64,000 bases of DNA, taken from Phanerochaete sordida. Lineage: Eukaryota; Basidiomycota; Agaricomycetes; Polyporales; Phanerochaetaceae. Positions 35,989 to 46,123 of the stretch are shown piece by piece. The stretch spans positions 2,356,001 to 2,420,000 of the forward strand of contig BPQB01000001.1 in assembly GCA_019973155.2 (NCBI GenBank), in the 5' to 3' direction. The position numbers and the translations under genes are program-made. Position 1 is the first letter of the stretch. Every line of letters starts with the position of its first letter. The notes beneath the pieces were generated by a model. The model was not told where the DNA came from. It did no database searches and saw nothing but the letters and a program-made list of their open reading frames with translations.

Positions 35989-37477
35989 CTACGCACAATC
36001 TTCCGGGAAGAAGTTGGGAGAGGCCATGTCGTCTGACGCGCCGAAGGACGCGAGCGGGTCTGGGAAGGGGTACATCTCTTCGTCGAACAGCTCGGAGAGC
36101 TCGTTGCGCCCATCGAGGGAGCTCGGAGGTTTGAATGCGTCGGAGGGGTGAGCAGAAGGGCTGATCGGGGCACCAAAGACGAAGGGCCGGCTCTGCCATC
36201 GCATTTCGCCGAAGTCAAGGCCGAATATGTCATCGGAGTCGAGGGCAATCGTCACGCCGAGAGACGAGCCACTGGCAGTCTGAATAAAGATATTAGACAT
36301 GGGAAGAGAATAGACAGCGCACGAGTGGACATACCTCGGTGCTCGCGCTGGTACTGGCGGGTGGCTGTGGCGAGCTGGGCGCCGTCGGCGTCAGCGTCGC
36401 AGCGGTGGTAGCCTGGGGGAGAGTGACGCGCTGCTTCAGCTCCGTGTTCTCCGATCTGAGCGCCACGTTCTCCGAGTGTAGTTGCTGGTTCGCCAGCTTC
36501 AGCGACTCGAGCTCAGCGATGATCTGCTGGAGCGAGCACTGCAGCGCCGTCGTCGCCGGAGTCCCGGGGAGGGACGACGAGCTTGAGGATAGAGAGGGCG
36601 ATGGGGTCAGATAGGGAGACCGGGCAGGCTGGGAGTACGCGATAGGAAGGGGCTGCTGGCTCGGTCCAGGAGAGGGCCCGCTCGGGGAGCTGTGCCCACT
36701 CGCGTCGCCGCCGAAGACGAAGCCTGCACCAAAGACGCGCTGGAGCTGGCTCTCCGCGTACGCGGCGTGCTGAGCGAGCTGCGCCTCCGACTTCTTCGCG
36801 GCCGCCTTGCGCGAGGGCTCGAAGCGGTAGTCGGGGTAGCGCTCGCGGTGGATCGCGACGGCCTCGCGGTACTTCGCGCCCCAGGCTTGCCTCACGAACT
36901 GCGGCAGGTTGTGCCAGATGCGCGCCGCCATGCGGCTCGCCATCTGCTGCTTGTTCTCGATCTTCTGGTCCTTCAGGTGGTAGACGAGCAGGAAGGTGCG
37001 GAAGAGCAGGAAGGAGTTTGGCGGGCGCGGGACGTGCGAGTCCGGGTGCCGTGGGTCCGAGCGCGGCTGGGGGAACTCGTAGTCCAGAGGCGGAAGGAAC
37101 TGTTCAGGATTGGGGAGGATAACACGGGTCTCCTCAGTAGGGCATTTTGTCTTCTTCGACTTGCACGGGCGACGCGCAGAGCGAGAGCCTGTGGACTTGG
37201 CAGAATCGTAACCAGAGTCGGCCGGCGACTCTGGAGGCGAAGGAGCCAAGTGTTGGCGGAAGGAGTTCATGGGTGTGTGAGGAGCGCCTGAAAATGCACG
37301 TGAGCATTAGGCTTGGAGTGGGCCTCCGTAAAGTTACTGACCTGACATAGGCTCAGGAGAAGGCGTTGGAGTATAACGGAACATGGAGCAGGTTGAGTCG
37401 TCTGGTTGAAGATCGTAGGGGAAAGCTCGATATTGCTGCGAGTCGATGAAGGGATGCGGGAAGGAGATGGAGGTCAT
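35989..37477 (-). CDS. HMG-box (MATA_HMG-type) transcription factor
   Basis: Three exons: MTSISFPHPFIDSQQYRAF to PEPMSG, then the main exon from APHTPMNSFRQHLAPSPPES, then TASGSSLGVTIALDSDD to FFPEDCA. The HMG box is VPRPPNSFLLFRTFLLVYHL through QMASRMAARIWHNLP, VRQAWGAKYREAVAIHRERY and PDYRFEP. A potential leucine-zipper-like segment follows (LQQIIAELESLKLANQQLHS then VALRSENTELKQRV). The C-terminus is acidic and may activate transcription (DELSELFDEE-like region). Homologues in mushrooms act in sexual development or general regulation; which applies here is not clear. A TATA element lies unusually close to the first ATG, so the true start may be the internal MFRYTPTPSPEP. Confidence 0.85.
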
Positions 37478-38297
37478 TGTCAGGTCGACCCCCAGCTTTT
37501 ATACATCTACTCATGGGTCCCAGAGCACAATACACGCTGGTCGACTATGTATTGGCGTGAAAGGAGCCTGCCACCGCTTGGGCGCGAGTTGCGCAACCGT
37601 CGGGTGAAGGAAGCACTCTTTCACGTCGGCGGCGAGCCCTCTGGCCAATCAGCTGGCGAGCTCTGGCGGGGCGCGGAGAGATTTGAGGGCTGGGGACCAA
37701 TGGGACGTCAGACATACACGAGTCGTTACCTTGTCATTTCTTTAATTTCGGTGACTACGGGTGAGAGACCGGATTCTTTGTTTAAGATGACATGCGCGCA
37801 CCTGCAAGCAACAGCCCGTCCGCGAGGCGGGGTTTCTAGTGCTGATTACTCGACAACGTGCTGTCTGTGACTTCAGCAGCGAGGTCAGAGTGGCAGAGTG
37901 TGAGGTGTGCTGCTGCCGACGGTGACGATGGCATGAATGACTTGAAGAGTTGATATATCTCCATGCAGTGGCAAGCTATATTCCAGCACTGCGCGCTGCA
38001 AGTGTAAAGTAGGCCGTTAGCTAGGAGAGATAAGACGATAGCTGGACGACGATGCAACGACGATGAAGGGAGAGTTTGACGTGCAACAAGCCGCTGGAGC
38101 GTTACCAGAAGCGATAGCGCCGTGGCGAAGTCGAAAACATTCTTGAGGCTCGTGAGCACATCCTGATATCATTGTATGCATCTACATAGCCTGACTAGCA
38201 TCAATTACTGTTAGCACACATCAGGAAGATAGCTGTCCATGGATGGCCACGTACCATGCAAATCTAGGTAAAGCGCGATCAAAGCAACGGGCCGTGT
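37478..38297. other. intergenic, promoter of the HMG-box gene
   Basis: CCAAT motifs lie at 37645-37649 and 37697-37701, and TATAAAAG on the minus strand at 37496-37503. The remaining sequence up to the SUA5 stop shows no recognisable gene. Confidence 0.45.
37496..37503 (-). promoter_or_regulatory. TATA element of the HMG-box gene
   Basis: Minus-strand TATAAAAG lies only 18-26 bp before the first candidate ATG (37477). Standard spacing would place transcription start at or inside that ATG. Confidence 0.45.
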
Positions 38298-39557
38298 CTA
38301 CGTAGTCCGTTCGAGCCAGACAGACTCCCCTGCCGCCTTCTTCACCCTATTCATCACTGCCAACCCTTCCCGCTCTTCGGCGACCTCTTCTATCAGGATG
38401 ACATGCACCCCTTCCCGCTCGGCCGTTAGCAAGCTGTCGAAGAGCCGCTGAGCAGTGATGGACGGGTCTGCGACAGGTCCAAGCGGATATTGTGCCCACT
38501 CGACGCCAGGCAATGAAGGAATATGGTCCAGGATGGGCGAGTCGGATGGTGTCAACAGACCAACTTTGAGCGTGCCGTTGTGCGCGAAGCGCGCTTTCAG
38601 GGAGTGGAAAAACACGTCCGGGCGCGCGGCGTCTATGCCTGTGGGCGGCGCCGCCAGTGTGTGCAGGAGGACGACAGGAACGGCTGGCGAGTAATGCCTG
38701 TACTTCATCCCCGGCGTCGTCGGGGCCTGCTCCATGGCCTCGTCCTGGTAGTCCCTACGGTGCACGAGGACGCGCGGGACGCTCAAGGCAGACATCTCCT
38801 CCGCGAGCACCCGCTCGATGTCCTCGACGGTGACGCCGCCGGGGCGCAGGACGCGCAGCGCGCCGTCGGGGTGCAGACCGTCGACGACGGTGCTCTCGAG
38901 GCCGACGCCGCAGGGCCCGCCGTCGAGCACGAGCGCGATCTTGCCCGCGAGGTCCGCCGCGACGTGTTCTGCGCGCGTCGGGCTGGGCTTCCCCGAGGAG
39001 TTTGCGCTCGGCGCGGCGAGGGGTGCGTCTGTGACGGCGATGAGGGCGCGCGCGACCGGGTGCGAGGGCATCCGCAGCGCGACGGACGGCTGCCCGGCCG
39101 TGATGAGCGGCGGGACGATGCTACTGTCCGTCGGGAAGAGCAGTGTGAGGGGCCCCGGCCAGAACCGCTTGACGAGGACTTCGTAGACGGGCGAGAGTGT
39201 GTAGGATGGTGGAAGGAGACGGTGAAGCATCGCTTTCGAGGAGACATGGACGATCAGTGGGTTGTCTGCGGGCCTGCCCTTGGTAGAGAAGATGGTAGCG
39301 GCAGCTTCAGCATTGAGAGCAAGCGCACCAAGGCCATACACCGTCTCCGTCGGGAACGCCACGGGCTTCAGCCCTCGTAGTATGTCTCGCGCTTCTTGCA
39401 GCGCAGGCAGAGTTTCGGTGTCGCTGAAGACTGGCGCTTCGTTCTCGTCGAAGGATATCGCGGCTGGGTTGCACCGCAATACCCTCGTTTGCGTCGACAT
39501 GGTGGTGGTGAAGAACCTAGATAGAGGTCGTCTAAAGAATTTTGAGAGGGATTGCAT
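38298..39557 (-). CDS. SUA5: threonylcarbamoyl-AMP synthase Sua5/YrdC
   Basis: An intronless 419-residue ORF. The YrdC domain spans about residues 55-250: PVAFPTETVYGLGALALNAE, IFSTKGRPADNPLIVHV, RFWPGPLTLLFP, VALRMPSHPVARALI, PLAAPSANSSGKPSPT and GVGLESTVVDGLHPDGALRV with LRPGGVT. A Sua5-type C-terminal domain follows (PTTPGMKYRHYSPAVPVVLL). The enzyme makes the L-threonylcarbamoyl-AMP used for t6A37 of ANN-decoding tRNAs. The first 19 residues (MQSLSKFFRRPLSRFFTTT) look like a mitochondrial presequence, and a second Met (MSTQTRV) at residue 20 would give a cytosolic form. Confidence 0.93.
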   Translation of the reverse strand: MQSLSKFFRRPLSRFFTTTMSTQTRVLRCNPAAISFDENEAPVFSDTETLPALQEARDILRGLKPVAFPTETVYGLGALALNAEAAATIFSTKGRPADNPLIVHVSSKAMLHRLLPPSYTLSPVYEVLVKRFWPGPLTLLFPTDSSIVPPLITAGQPSVALRMPSHPVARALIAVTDAPLAAPSANSSGKPSPTRAEHVAADLAGKIALVLDGGPCGVGLESTVVDGLHPDGALRVLRPGGVTVEDIERVLAEEMSALSVPRVLVHRRDYQDEAMEQAPTTPGMKYRHYSPAVPVVLLHTLAAPPTGIDAARPDVFFHSLKARFAHNGTLKVGLLTPSDSPILDHIPSLPGVEWAQYPLGPVADPSITAQRLFDSLLTAEREGVHVILIEEVAEEREGLAVMNRVKKAAGESVWLERTT

Positions 39558-39845
39558 CCCAGGTTTCAGTTGATTGAGGCATATGGATATGGTGTTGACT
39601 CGAGTTCAAAATGAGGTAAGCGATCGGACCGAATCTACCTCTCTTTCATGCTCAAGCGTGACTTCCAGCCTTCACGATCCTGCACACCAGCATTTCCACC
39701 GAAGATGGGTATATTCATCACTACACGCCGCACTCGTACAACATCGTAGCAAGAGAATGGATTGGAAAGAAAGAGATACACAGACCTACGCAGAAGCGCC
39801 AGAAAATGCCGGGCAGACAGTCATCATACGAACATCCACCTGCTT

Positions 39846-40722
39846 TTACCTACCACCAGGTGGACCACCGCCCATCATCCTCAGCCGATCTGGATGGATA
39901 CCACCAGGTCCCGGCGGGCCCGACGGAGGACCCTGCTGTTGGCCCGGCGGGGGGAAGCCGCCATTCGGTGGGAATGGAGGACCTCCAGGCGGTGGGCCGC
40001 CAGGACCTCCAGGAGGACCACCCATGCCCGGAGGAGGGAAAGGTGGCATACCTGAAGATTATATTGAGCAAGACATTGCAGTACAGTTTGGGGCGTGGTA
40101 CATACCGTTAGGTGGGAAGCCCATTCCGGGGGGTGGTGGGCCCATTCCAGGCGGAGGGGGGAAAGGCGGCGCACCTGGTGGCATCATACCTGGTGGAGGC
40201 ATACCTGGCGGGAAGGGCGGGCGGCCACCTGCGCGAATATGGTTCGTCATTCTGCCTGGCCAGCGACCGCACGCGGACGTACCTGGGAATGGGGGAGGGA
40301 ACATCGGTGGCGGACCGCCAAAGCCACCGGGACCGGGACCAAGGTGTTGAGGACCAAATCCGAAGCCGCCTGGGGGAGGACCTCCGCTTGACTCGTAGGC
40401 TGCGGTAATCTGGTCGATGATGCTTTGTGCCTTGTCGTGTCCTAGGGCTGCACCTGAAGTTAGTACGATCGTCACTTGCAAAGTACAGCTGTACGCACAA
40501 GCATAGTAGTCCCTGACGTTCGCGAGATGGTTCCTGCCGCTGTTGTGGGCCTTGCGGACTGCAGGGAGGCATTAGTCATGGGAGCTGTTAGTATCGGGTC
40601 GCGTGGAACGCACCTGAAGCCGAGTCGTGGGTCAGGAAGACATCACAGTAGTCACAGTAATGTTTCTACAGGCTTTGTTAGCTTTGCTGCAGCGGGAGGC
40701 AGGAGAGCAAACATACCGGCAT
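39846..40722 (-). CDS. YHC1: U1 snRNP protein C (U1-C)
   Basis: Five exons (40722-40717, 40665-40614, 40558-40499, 40447-40106, 40051-39846) give 221 residues. Exon 1 is six bases, encoding only Met-Pro. The joined N-terminus is [20 protein letters not shown] followed by [19 protein letters not shown], the U1-C-type C2H2 zinc finger. A Pro/Gly/Met-rich tail follows, with [19 protein letters not shown] and [21 protein letters not shown]1-C stabilises U1 snRNP pairing to 5' splice sites. The start codon is 127 bp from the divergent LSM3 start. Intron 1 has donor GTATGT and a GCTAAC branch-like site. Confidence 0.9.
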
Positions 40723-40849
40723 GGTGGTCGCTGTGCAAGAGGACGAGGACTGTGCTCGGCGGTTCGAGCGGAGAATCAGTCGGGCGCCACGTGGTGCACG
40801 TGCCCAAGTCCGAGAGCGCTGCCGCGTTCTGGACGCGACCCCCACGACG
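40723..40849. promoter_or_regulatory. 127-bp shared intergenic region between U1-C and LSM3 start codons
   Basis: The two divergent start codons are separated by 127 bp, which must hold both promoters and both 5' UTRs. I see no clear TATA box. Confidence 0.7.
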
Positions 40850-41298
40850 ATGGACACCTCCTCCGCCATCCAGGAGCCTTTCGACCTCATCAGGCTCTCC
40901 CTCAGCGAGCGTGTCTTCGTCAAGCTACGGGGCGATCGCGAGCTCTCTGGCATTCTTCACGTACGAGGCACTTCAGACTCGAGTTTGTGCTGAACTCATA
41001 CTTGTGGTCCTTCTAGGCATACGATGGGCATATGAACCTCATTCTGAGCGATGTCGAGGAGACAATTCTGATTGTAGACCAGGCTGATGGCGCAGGAGAG
41101 GGCCAGCCGACCGTCAACGTGAGCACTATGACCAAGGTCTCGTGAAATGTCACTAAAAGTGGAGTTAGATGGCAAAGCGCAAGATGGACATGCTCTTCGT
41201 TCGTGGAGACGGTGTTATCCTGGTGCGTGCTCATTTATTTCCCCTCAATGTTACCTGACAGTATTGGTGCTCTGTAGGTCTCGCCTCCTTCACGGTAG
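40850..41298 (+). CDS. LSM3: U6 snRNA-associated Sm-like protein LSm3
   Basis: Four exons (40850-40960, 41017-41118, 41169-41222, 41278-41298) give 95 residues, the usual size. Sm1 motif: [20 protein letters not shown] and [20 protein letters not shown]; Sm2: [18 protein letters not shown]. The ring protein belongs to both LSm2-8 (binds U6 snRNA 3' end in the nucleus) and LSm1-7 (mRNA decay in the cytoplasm). It ends immediately after the Sm2 motif, as LSm3 does. Neighbour of U1-C on the other strand. Confidence 0.93.
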
Positions 41299-42843
41299 CA
41301 TGAAGCTTCCCTTACCAAGACCTATGCACACCCTTGTCGACAGTCGTGTCAGTTACACGTCCAGTCGTGTGCGGTCCCGTCTCATGACCAGACTCTCTAC
41401 ACATCGTCTCCGATTCTCTTGCCGTCATTCATGGAGCAATCTGCAATAATCGCTACACAACGTCGCTCACCTGATACACATGAAATGATTAAATCAGTCA
41501 TAAGCATGTAGCATTCTCCTCTATATCGCGCAAGCCTCGAAGGGTTGTCGGTGGATTTCGAGCTTCTCGGTGAAGGTGCTGTGACTGATCGTACGTCAAT
41601 TATCATGGTACCAGAGGCCAATGAAACGTTGGAGACGTTCTCAGCTACCTGTGTGAGTGCATAGTATACGTATAGCCATTTGCTAAGGAGAGATCATACC
41701 GCTGATATGATCCAGGGATGCTTTGCTGTCGCCAGTAGGGCTAGACTTTCGAATACATATGCGCCAGAGTTGAACGAGGTGAGTGCAGGGTTGTGGCGCC
41801 TGATGCTTGTGTAACACCTTCCATTGCAGCTGTGTCTCAGGAATTACTGGTTGGTTATGTCATAGCCCCGCCCGCGATGATTGCTCGGACCGTGAGCTGT
41901 TCCTCCGATATTCCTCGCATGGGTGGGCTGGGACGTTCGCAATCGATTGCCAACGATAGTTTGAACTATATCTTGCCGTGCATGTGCCGCTAGCCTTGGC
42001 GCAGGCGTCCCGCTCTCCTTGACGCAGGATGACGGTTGCCTCAGGGCAGCTGGCAGGATCAAATGATACGACTAAGGGAGACGCACAGTCGAAACTGAAC
42101 AAGATTCCCTTCACTGCCTACAGCTCCGATCAGCTTGGAAGTCATGGTTCGCCTTTGGGCTCACAGGAGTAATGATACGTACGCAGATATGACCGGGACG
42201 ACTTCAGCACACACAGGACATAGCTAGGGCTAGGAGACCATCGTAGGCAACCCTGACTTGTGGTAACCGCGCTGACAACAAACGGCGGCGCGCTCGCAGA
42301 TGCGGGCAGCACTACCCGACTCGCGGTGGAGAAAACAACGACGAACAATCTCCGGGTCCGAAGGCGGCAAGCGCTGCCGTTATCACGCACGCCCGGCCGA
42401 GAGCGAAGTCGAAGGTGGGCACATTACAGCATCCCATCCTCTGGTTCTACTCACGTGCGTGCAGGCTTCATTGTGTGAATTTCCAAAGGCTAGCAAGTTC
42501 AGCAGCTTGCCTTGCGGCGGTGGCGGGCAAGGCGCGATCGGCCAGCGGCGACTTGGCATGACGAGCAGGGTACGGATCAGAGCAAACTGTTGCATTCTAC
42601 CGCCTGGACCTGACAGAGTATCGCATCCCAGATCTGACCGGCCATAACGCCTGGTTCCGCTGCTCTGGGGCAGGCGACCAGAGTAGCGGTATGCTATAAG
42701 ATTCGCGCGCCCCCCACCAACGCCGTGCCTCTTCATCTCCTTCGACTTCGCCTCTGCCGTCCTGCCGTCCTGTTTGCCCGCTGGCGACGTTCAAGTTGCC
42801 ACAGTCGCTCTTTACCTTCCCGCGGGCCTCCTTTCCCCCCACC
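41299..42843. other. region between LSM3 and the GH79 gene
   Basis: Holds the coding-like exons listed at 41511-41865 and otherwise nothing recognised. Short ORFs on both strands after 41870 lack family motifs. Confidence 0.4.
41511..41865 (+). other. unrecognised spliced coding segment, 3' part of a gene or gene remnant
   Basis: Three in-frame pieces separated by consensus introns read SPLYRASLEGLSVDFELLGE then GAVTDRTSIIMVPEANETLE and TFSATC; GCFAVASRARLSNTYAPELN; and ELCLRNYWLVMS followed by TAG at 41863-41865. Introns begin GTGAGTGCA both times and end CAG. A further possible upstream piece near 41391 reads DSLHIVSDSLAVIHGAICNN but I could not join it in frame. No family recognised and no start codon identified; it may be a decayed gene. 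Confidence 0.4.
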
Positions 42844-44894
42844 ATGGCCCGCGCCGCCGTCCTCCTGCTTGCCTCGTGTATTACGTCTGTGCTCGCCGAC
42901 GCCGTGCAGGTGAACTCGCCCGCCGCGGCGCCCGGCGACAATGTCACCGCCGTATACTCGAACTTCTTCGGGATCTCGTTCGAGCTGTCCTTCATCAACT
43001 ACTACCTCGGCAACGACACGGGCTCGATGCCGCAGCCGGTGCTCAGCTACCTGAGCGCGCTGCACAACCGTAGCGGCGACCGCCCGCTCAGGCTGCGCCT
43101 CGGCGGGAACTCGATGGACAGCTCGACGTACGTGCCCGACCAGCAGCAGCTCCTGCAGTTCACGGACCCGAACGCAAACGTCAACGACCAGCCTGTCTCC
43201 TTCGGCGCTGCGCTGTTTGACGTAATGGGCTCGCTAGGCACGAAGGTTGGAGCGGTTGAGTGGCTTATCGGTGCGTGACCTCGTTTCGCGACAGCCATGC
43301 AGCACTGAGCAGGCACGCTTTGCACACAGGGCTCAGCTTGCGTGATCCAAACAGCACAAATATACCACTCGTGGCTGGAGACGCACAGAAACATCTGGGA
43401 GACGCTCTAGATGCATACCTCCTTGGGAATGTACGTCCTATTGGTTCCAATAATAACTTTTCTCGGATCGTTGACGGCCGTATACAGGAACCTGACTTGT
43501 ACACCTCTCACGGGAACAGGCCTGGGTTGGCCAACTATTCCGTGTATGACTACGTCGGGGTATGTGCCTCGTTTGGGAGTAAACGCCGTGATACTGATGG
43601 AGCGGTAGGATTACTGGGTTGCCACCAACAACCTACAGCATACTCCTACGGATGGCGACGTGCTCAGCCTCGACAAGATCGCTGGACCGACAATCTGCTG
43701 CGCATGGGTGCGTACTCCGCGTCAATGTTGGGCTCAGCGAGCCCATTGATTGCCAAGTGCTGATTTCTACACGTCTGTATAGGACCTTGATGGCGTTCTC
43801 ACGTCTGGCTGGCTCAGCTCGTTCCAAGACCGCCTCAAGTATATCACGCTGCAACACTATCCACAAAACAAGTAGGCATTTTGAGATTATCAGAGGCGTA
43901 TATATGCTAACAGTTTCTTCGCAGCTGCTTTGGCAGCTATCAGTACCACCTTGATTACTACATGTCGCATACCCAGACTGTGATGTTGGCCCAGTGGCAA
44001 GAGGCTGGCCTTCAGCGTATCGCCCAAACGCCATCCGACCAGCGCAAGCCCGTGCTCATGGACGAGTTCAACTCAGCCTCCTGCGGCGGCGTGCCAGAGT
44101 CGAACACTTTTGGCGTCGGACTCTGGACCGCAGATTACGCGCTTCAAATGGCCAGCGTCGGGTACTCGGGTGCATACCTGCACACTCGCGAGCCTGGCGT
44201 GACCTACAACATCTTCGACCCGCCCCACAGCTTCCCGGCTGGCCCTGGCGCGTGGACGACGAACACGAACTTCTACGCGATGCTCGCGGTCACGGAGGCG
44301 CTGCAGAACGCGAACGGCAGCCGTGTCGTCGACCTGAACGTCGACAGCTCGCTCTCGGACTATTCCGCCGTGCATGCGGGCTACGCGCTCTACGACCAGG
44401 CGTCCGGCGGCGTGCACGCGCTCGCGCTCTTCAACTACGCGAACGCGAGCGCGCAGAGCACCGACTTCGCGCTCGGCGAGGCGTTCTTCGCCCACGCGTC
44501 GGACGCCAGCGCGGTGCTCGTGCGCTACATGAGCGCACCCACCGCGACGGAGACCGCGAACGTCACGTGGGGCAACTTCACGTATGCCGGTGCGGGCGAC
44601 GGGATGCCCGTCGCGGCGAACACGCAGTGGACGGACCGCACGTATGCCTGCGGAGGCGGCTGCACGGTGCAGGTCCCTGGGCCCGGCATGGCGGTCGTCT
44701 TCGTCTCCGGTGCACCGACCACCGTGAATGCTACCAATTCGACGGGCACGTCGAGCTCATCGGGACCAGGCGCGTCTAACACCTCTAACCCGGATAAGAA
44801 CACGGACACTAGCGGTGCGATCTTGAGTTACACCGCGAACACTGTTGCTTGGACCATGCTCGCAGGACTAGCTCTCAGCATGCTTCTGCTGTAA
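42844..44894 (+). CDS. GH79-family glycosidase (beta-glucuronidase-like), secreted, GPI-anchored type
   Basis: A signal peptide MARAAVLLLASCITSVLADA is followed by a (beta/alpha)8 catalytic domain: YSNFFGISFELSFINYYLGN, RPLRLRLGGNSMDSSTYVPD, YLLGNEPDLYTSHG (catalytic acid/base Glu in GNEPDL, across an intron), LQHYPQNNCFG, and VLMDEFNSASCGG with a nucleophile candidate Glu. The C-terminal part is a beta-domain with many Asn glycosylation sites, then a Ser/Asn/Thr-rich linker and a hydrophobic tail (TVAWTMLAGLALSMLLL) typical of GPI-anchored proteins. GH79 enzymes of basidiomycetes remove glucuronic acid, for example from arabinogalactan. Exon joins after 43272 are inferred. Confidence 0.88.
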
Positions 44895-45112
44895 CGCCGA
44901 GAGACGATGATCTCTAGACCACTCGTTGTATACCGTGCTGCAATGGACGCTGCTGTTGGGTACGTTCGGACTTTGCCTATTGTATTTACGCCTCGTTTCG
45001 GGGACCGTTATGTGCACATATATCCATGTATTTGCTCGGTGTTTCGAGTATCTGATACCCAGTCCTATCCGCATCTGGGAGCTACAGTATTGCCTTCGCA
45101 CATTGAAGAAGC

Positions 45113-45915
45113 TCAGTCTCCCATCCGCATTCCGCCCCGCCCCGTTCTTTCCTCGCGAACGATGAATCTTCTCAGCAAGCCGACAGCGCAAGCCAGCCTT
45201 AGCTCTCGATACGGCGTTTCTTGCGCTGTCGGGGCTCTTCTTCGCGCCTTTCCTCTGTCTCTTCGAGCTGGGGCTGTGAGCGTAGCGCGCGAAGCCGCGC
45301 GGCAGCTGGGTGACTGGATCTCGTCGTAGATCGGGCCGATTCTGGCCCTGCATTCCGCCTGTGTAGGTGCGATCGTGTCCAGGAGAGCCTGCACCCTGGT
45401 GCCGTACTCCGGGTCCGCCCATGGGCAAAAAAGCGGTGGAAGCTTCGTCACCTGATGATAGAATGGTTGTGTTAGGGACCGTTTGAGCTAGTAACAGCAT
45501 GCGCGAGAATGTGTACCGTGATCTTCCAGTGAGTGGACTTTGGATTGACGTAGCGCGTCGCCTTCCACCGAATCAATCCCTTTGGGATCCTCCGAAGTTT
45601 CTGTGTTAGGTGGGCTATTACATCGCCGGCTGCTGATGCTGACTGCTGTGCCCAAGCAGCTGCGATAGTGATCGTTGAGACGTTATATGTATCATGGAGA
45701 AATGGGTGCAGTGCTTCGCAATACGTGCAGCGCGCGAATCGCAACGCGGACTCGGGCCACGTGAGGTTTCTGAACGGCCACATGACCGCGACTGTGCATG
45801 TGTAGCGCGATATTCGCGTCGACCTTCGCTTGCATGAGAACAGTGTACACCACGCAAGCCTAAAGTGCAGATGAATACATCGGTTTTCTTGTAATTGAGA
45901 CGGCATTGAAAGCAT
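45113..45915 (-). CDS. hypothetical protein
   Basis: Two exons (45915-45517 and 45451-45113) joined by a 65-nt GT-AG intron give 245 residues. The N-terminal exon contains ARCTYCEALHPFLHDTYNVS and WKATRYVNPKSTHWKIT; the second begins VTKLPPLFCPWADPEYGTRV and ends in a basic region (RRDRGKARRRAP). No domain recognised. It faces the GH79 gene tail to tail. Confidence 0.45.
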
Positions 45916-46123
45916 AAACGACTGGGTTCAACCTACGGGAATTTGGGGCATCATCACGACGCAAGGACTGCCAAGGAGCTTATGGGACTGTCAACTTAGC
46001 TTTAGTGGCGACCCTGAGCTGGCCCCTAGGAGGCCGTTGCAAGATTTCTAGTTCGACATAGCAGGCTGCTGCAATTTTGTCTATATCGACCAACTAGTTG
46101 GGATGATGGCGCGTACCACATAT

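Noticed and set aside
38523..39380. 285-residue plus-strand ORF
   Set aside because: Antisense shadow of the SUA5 coding sequence.
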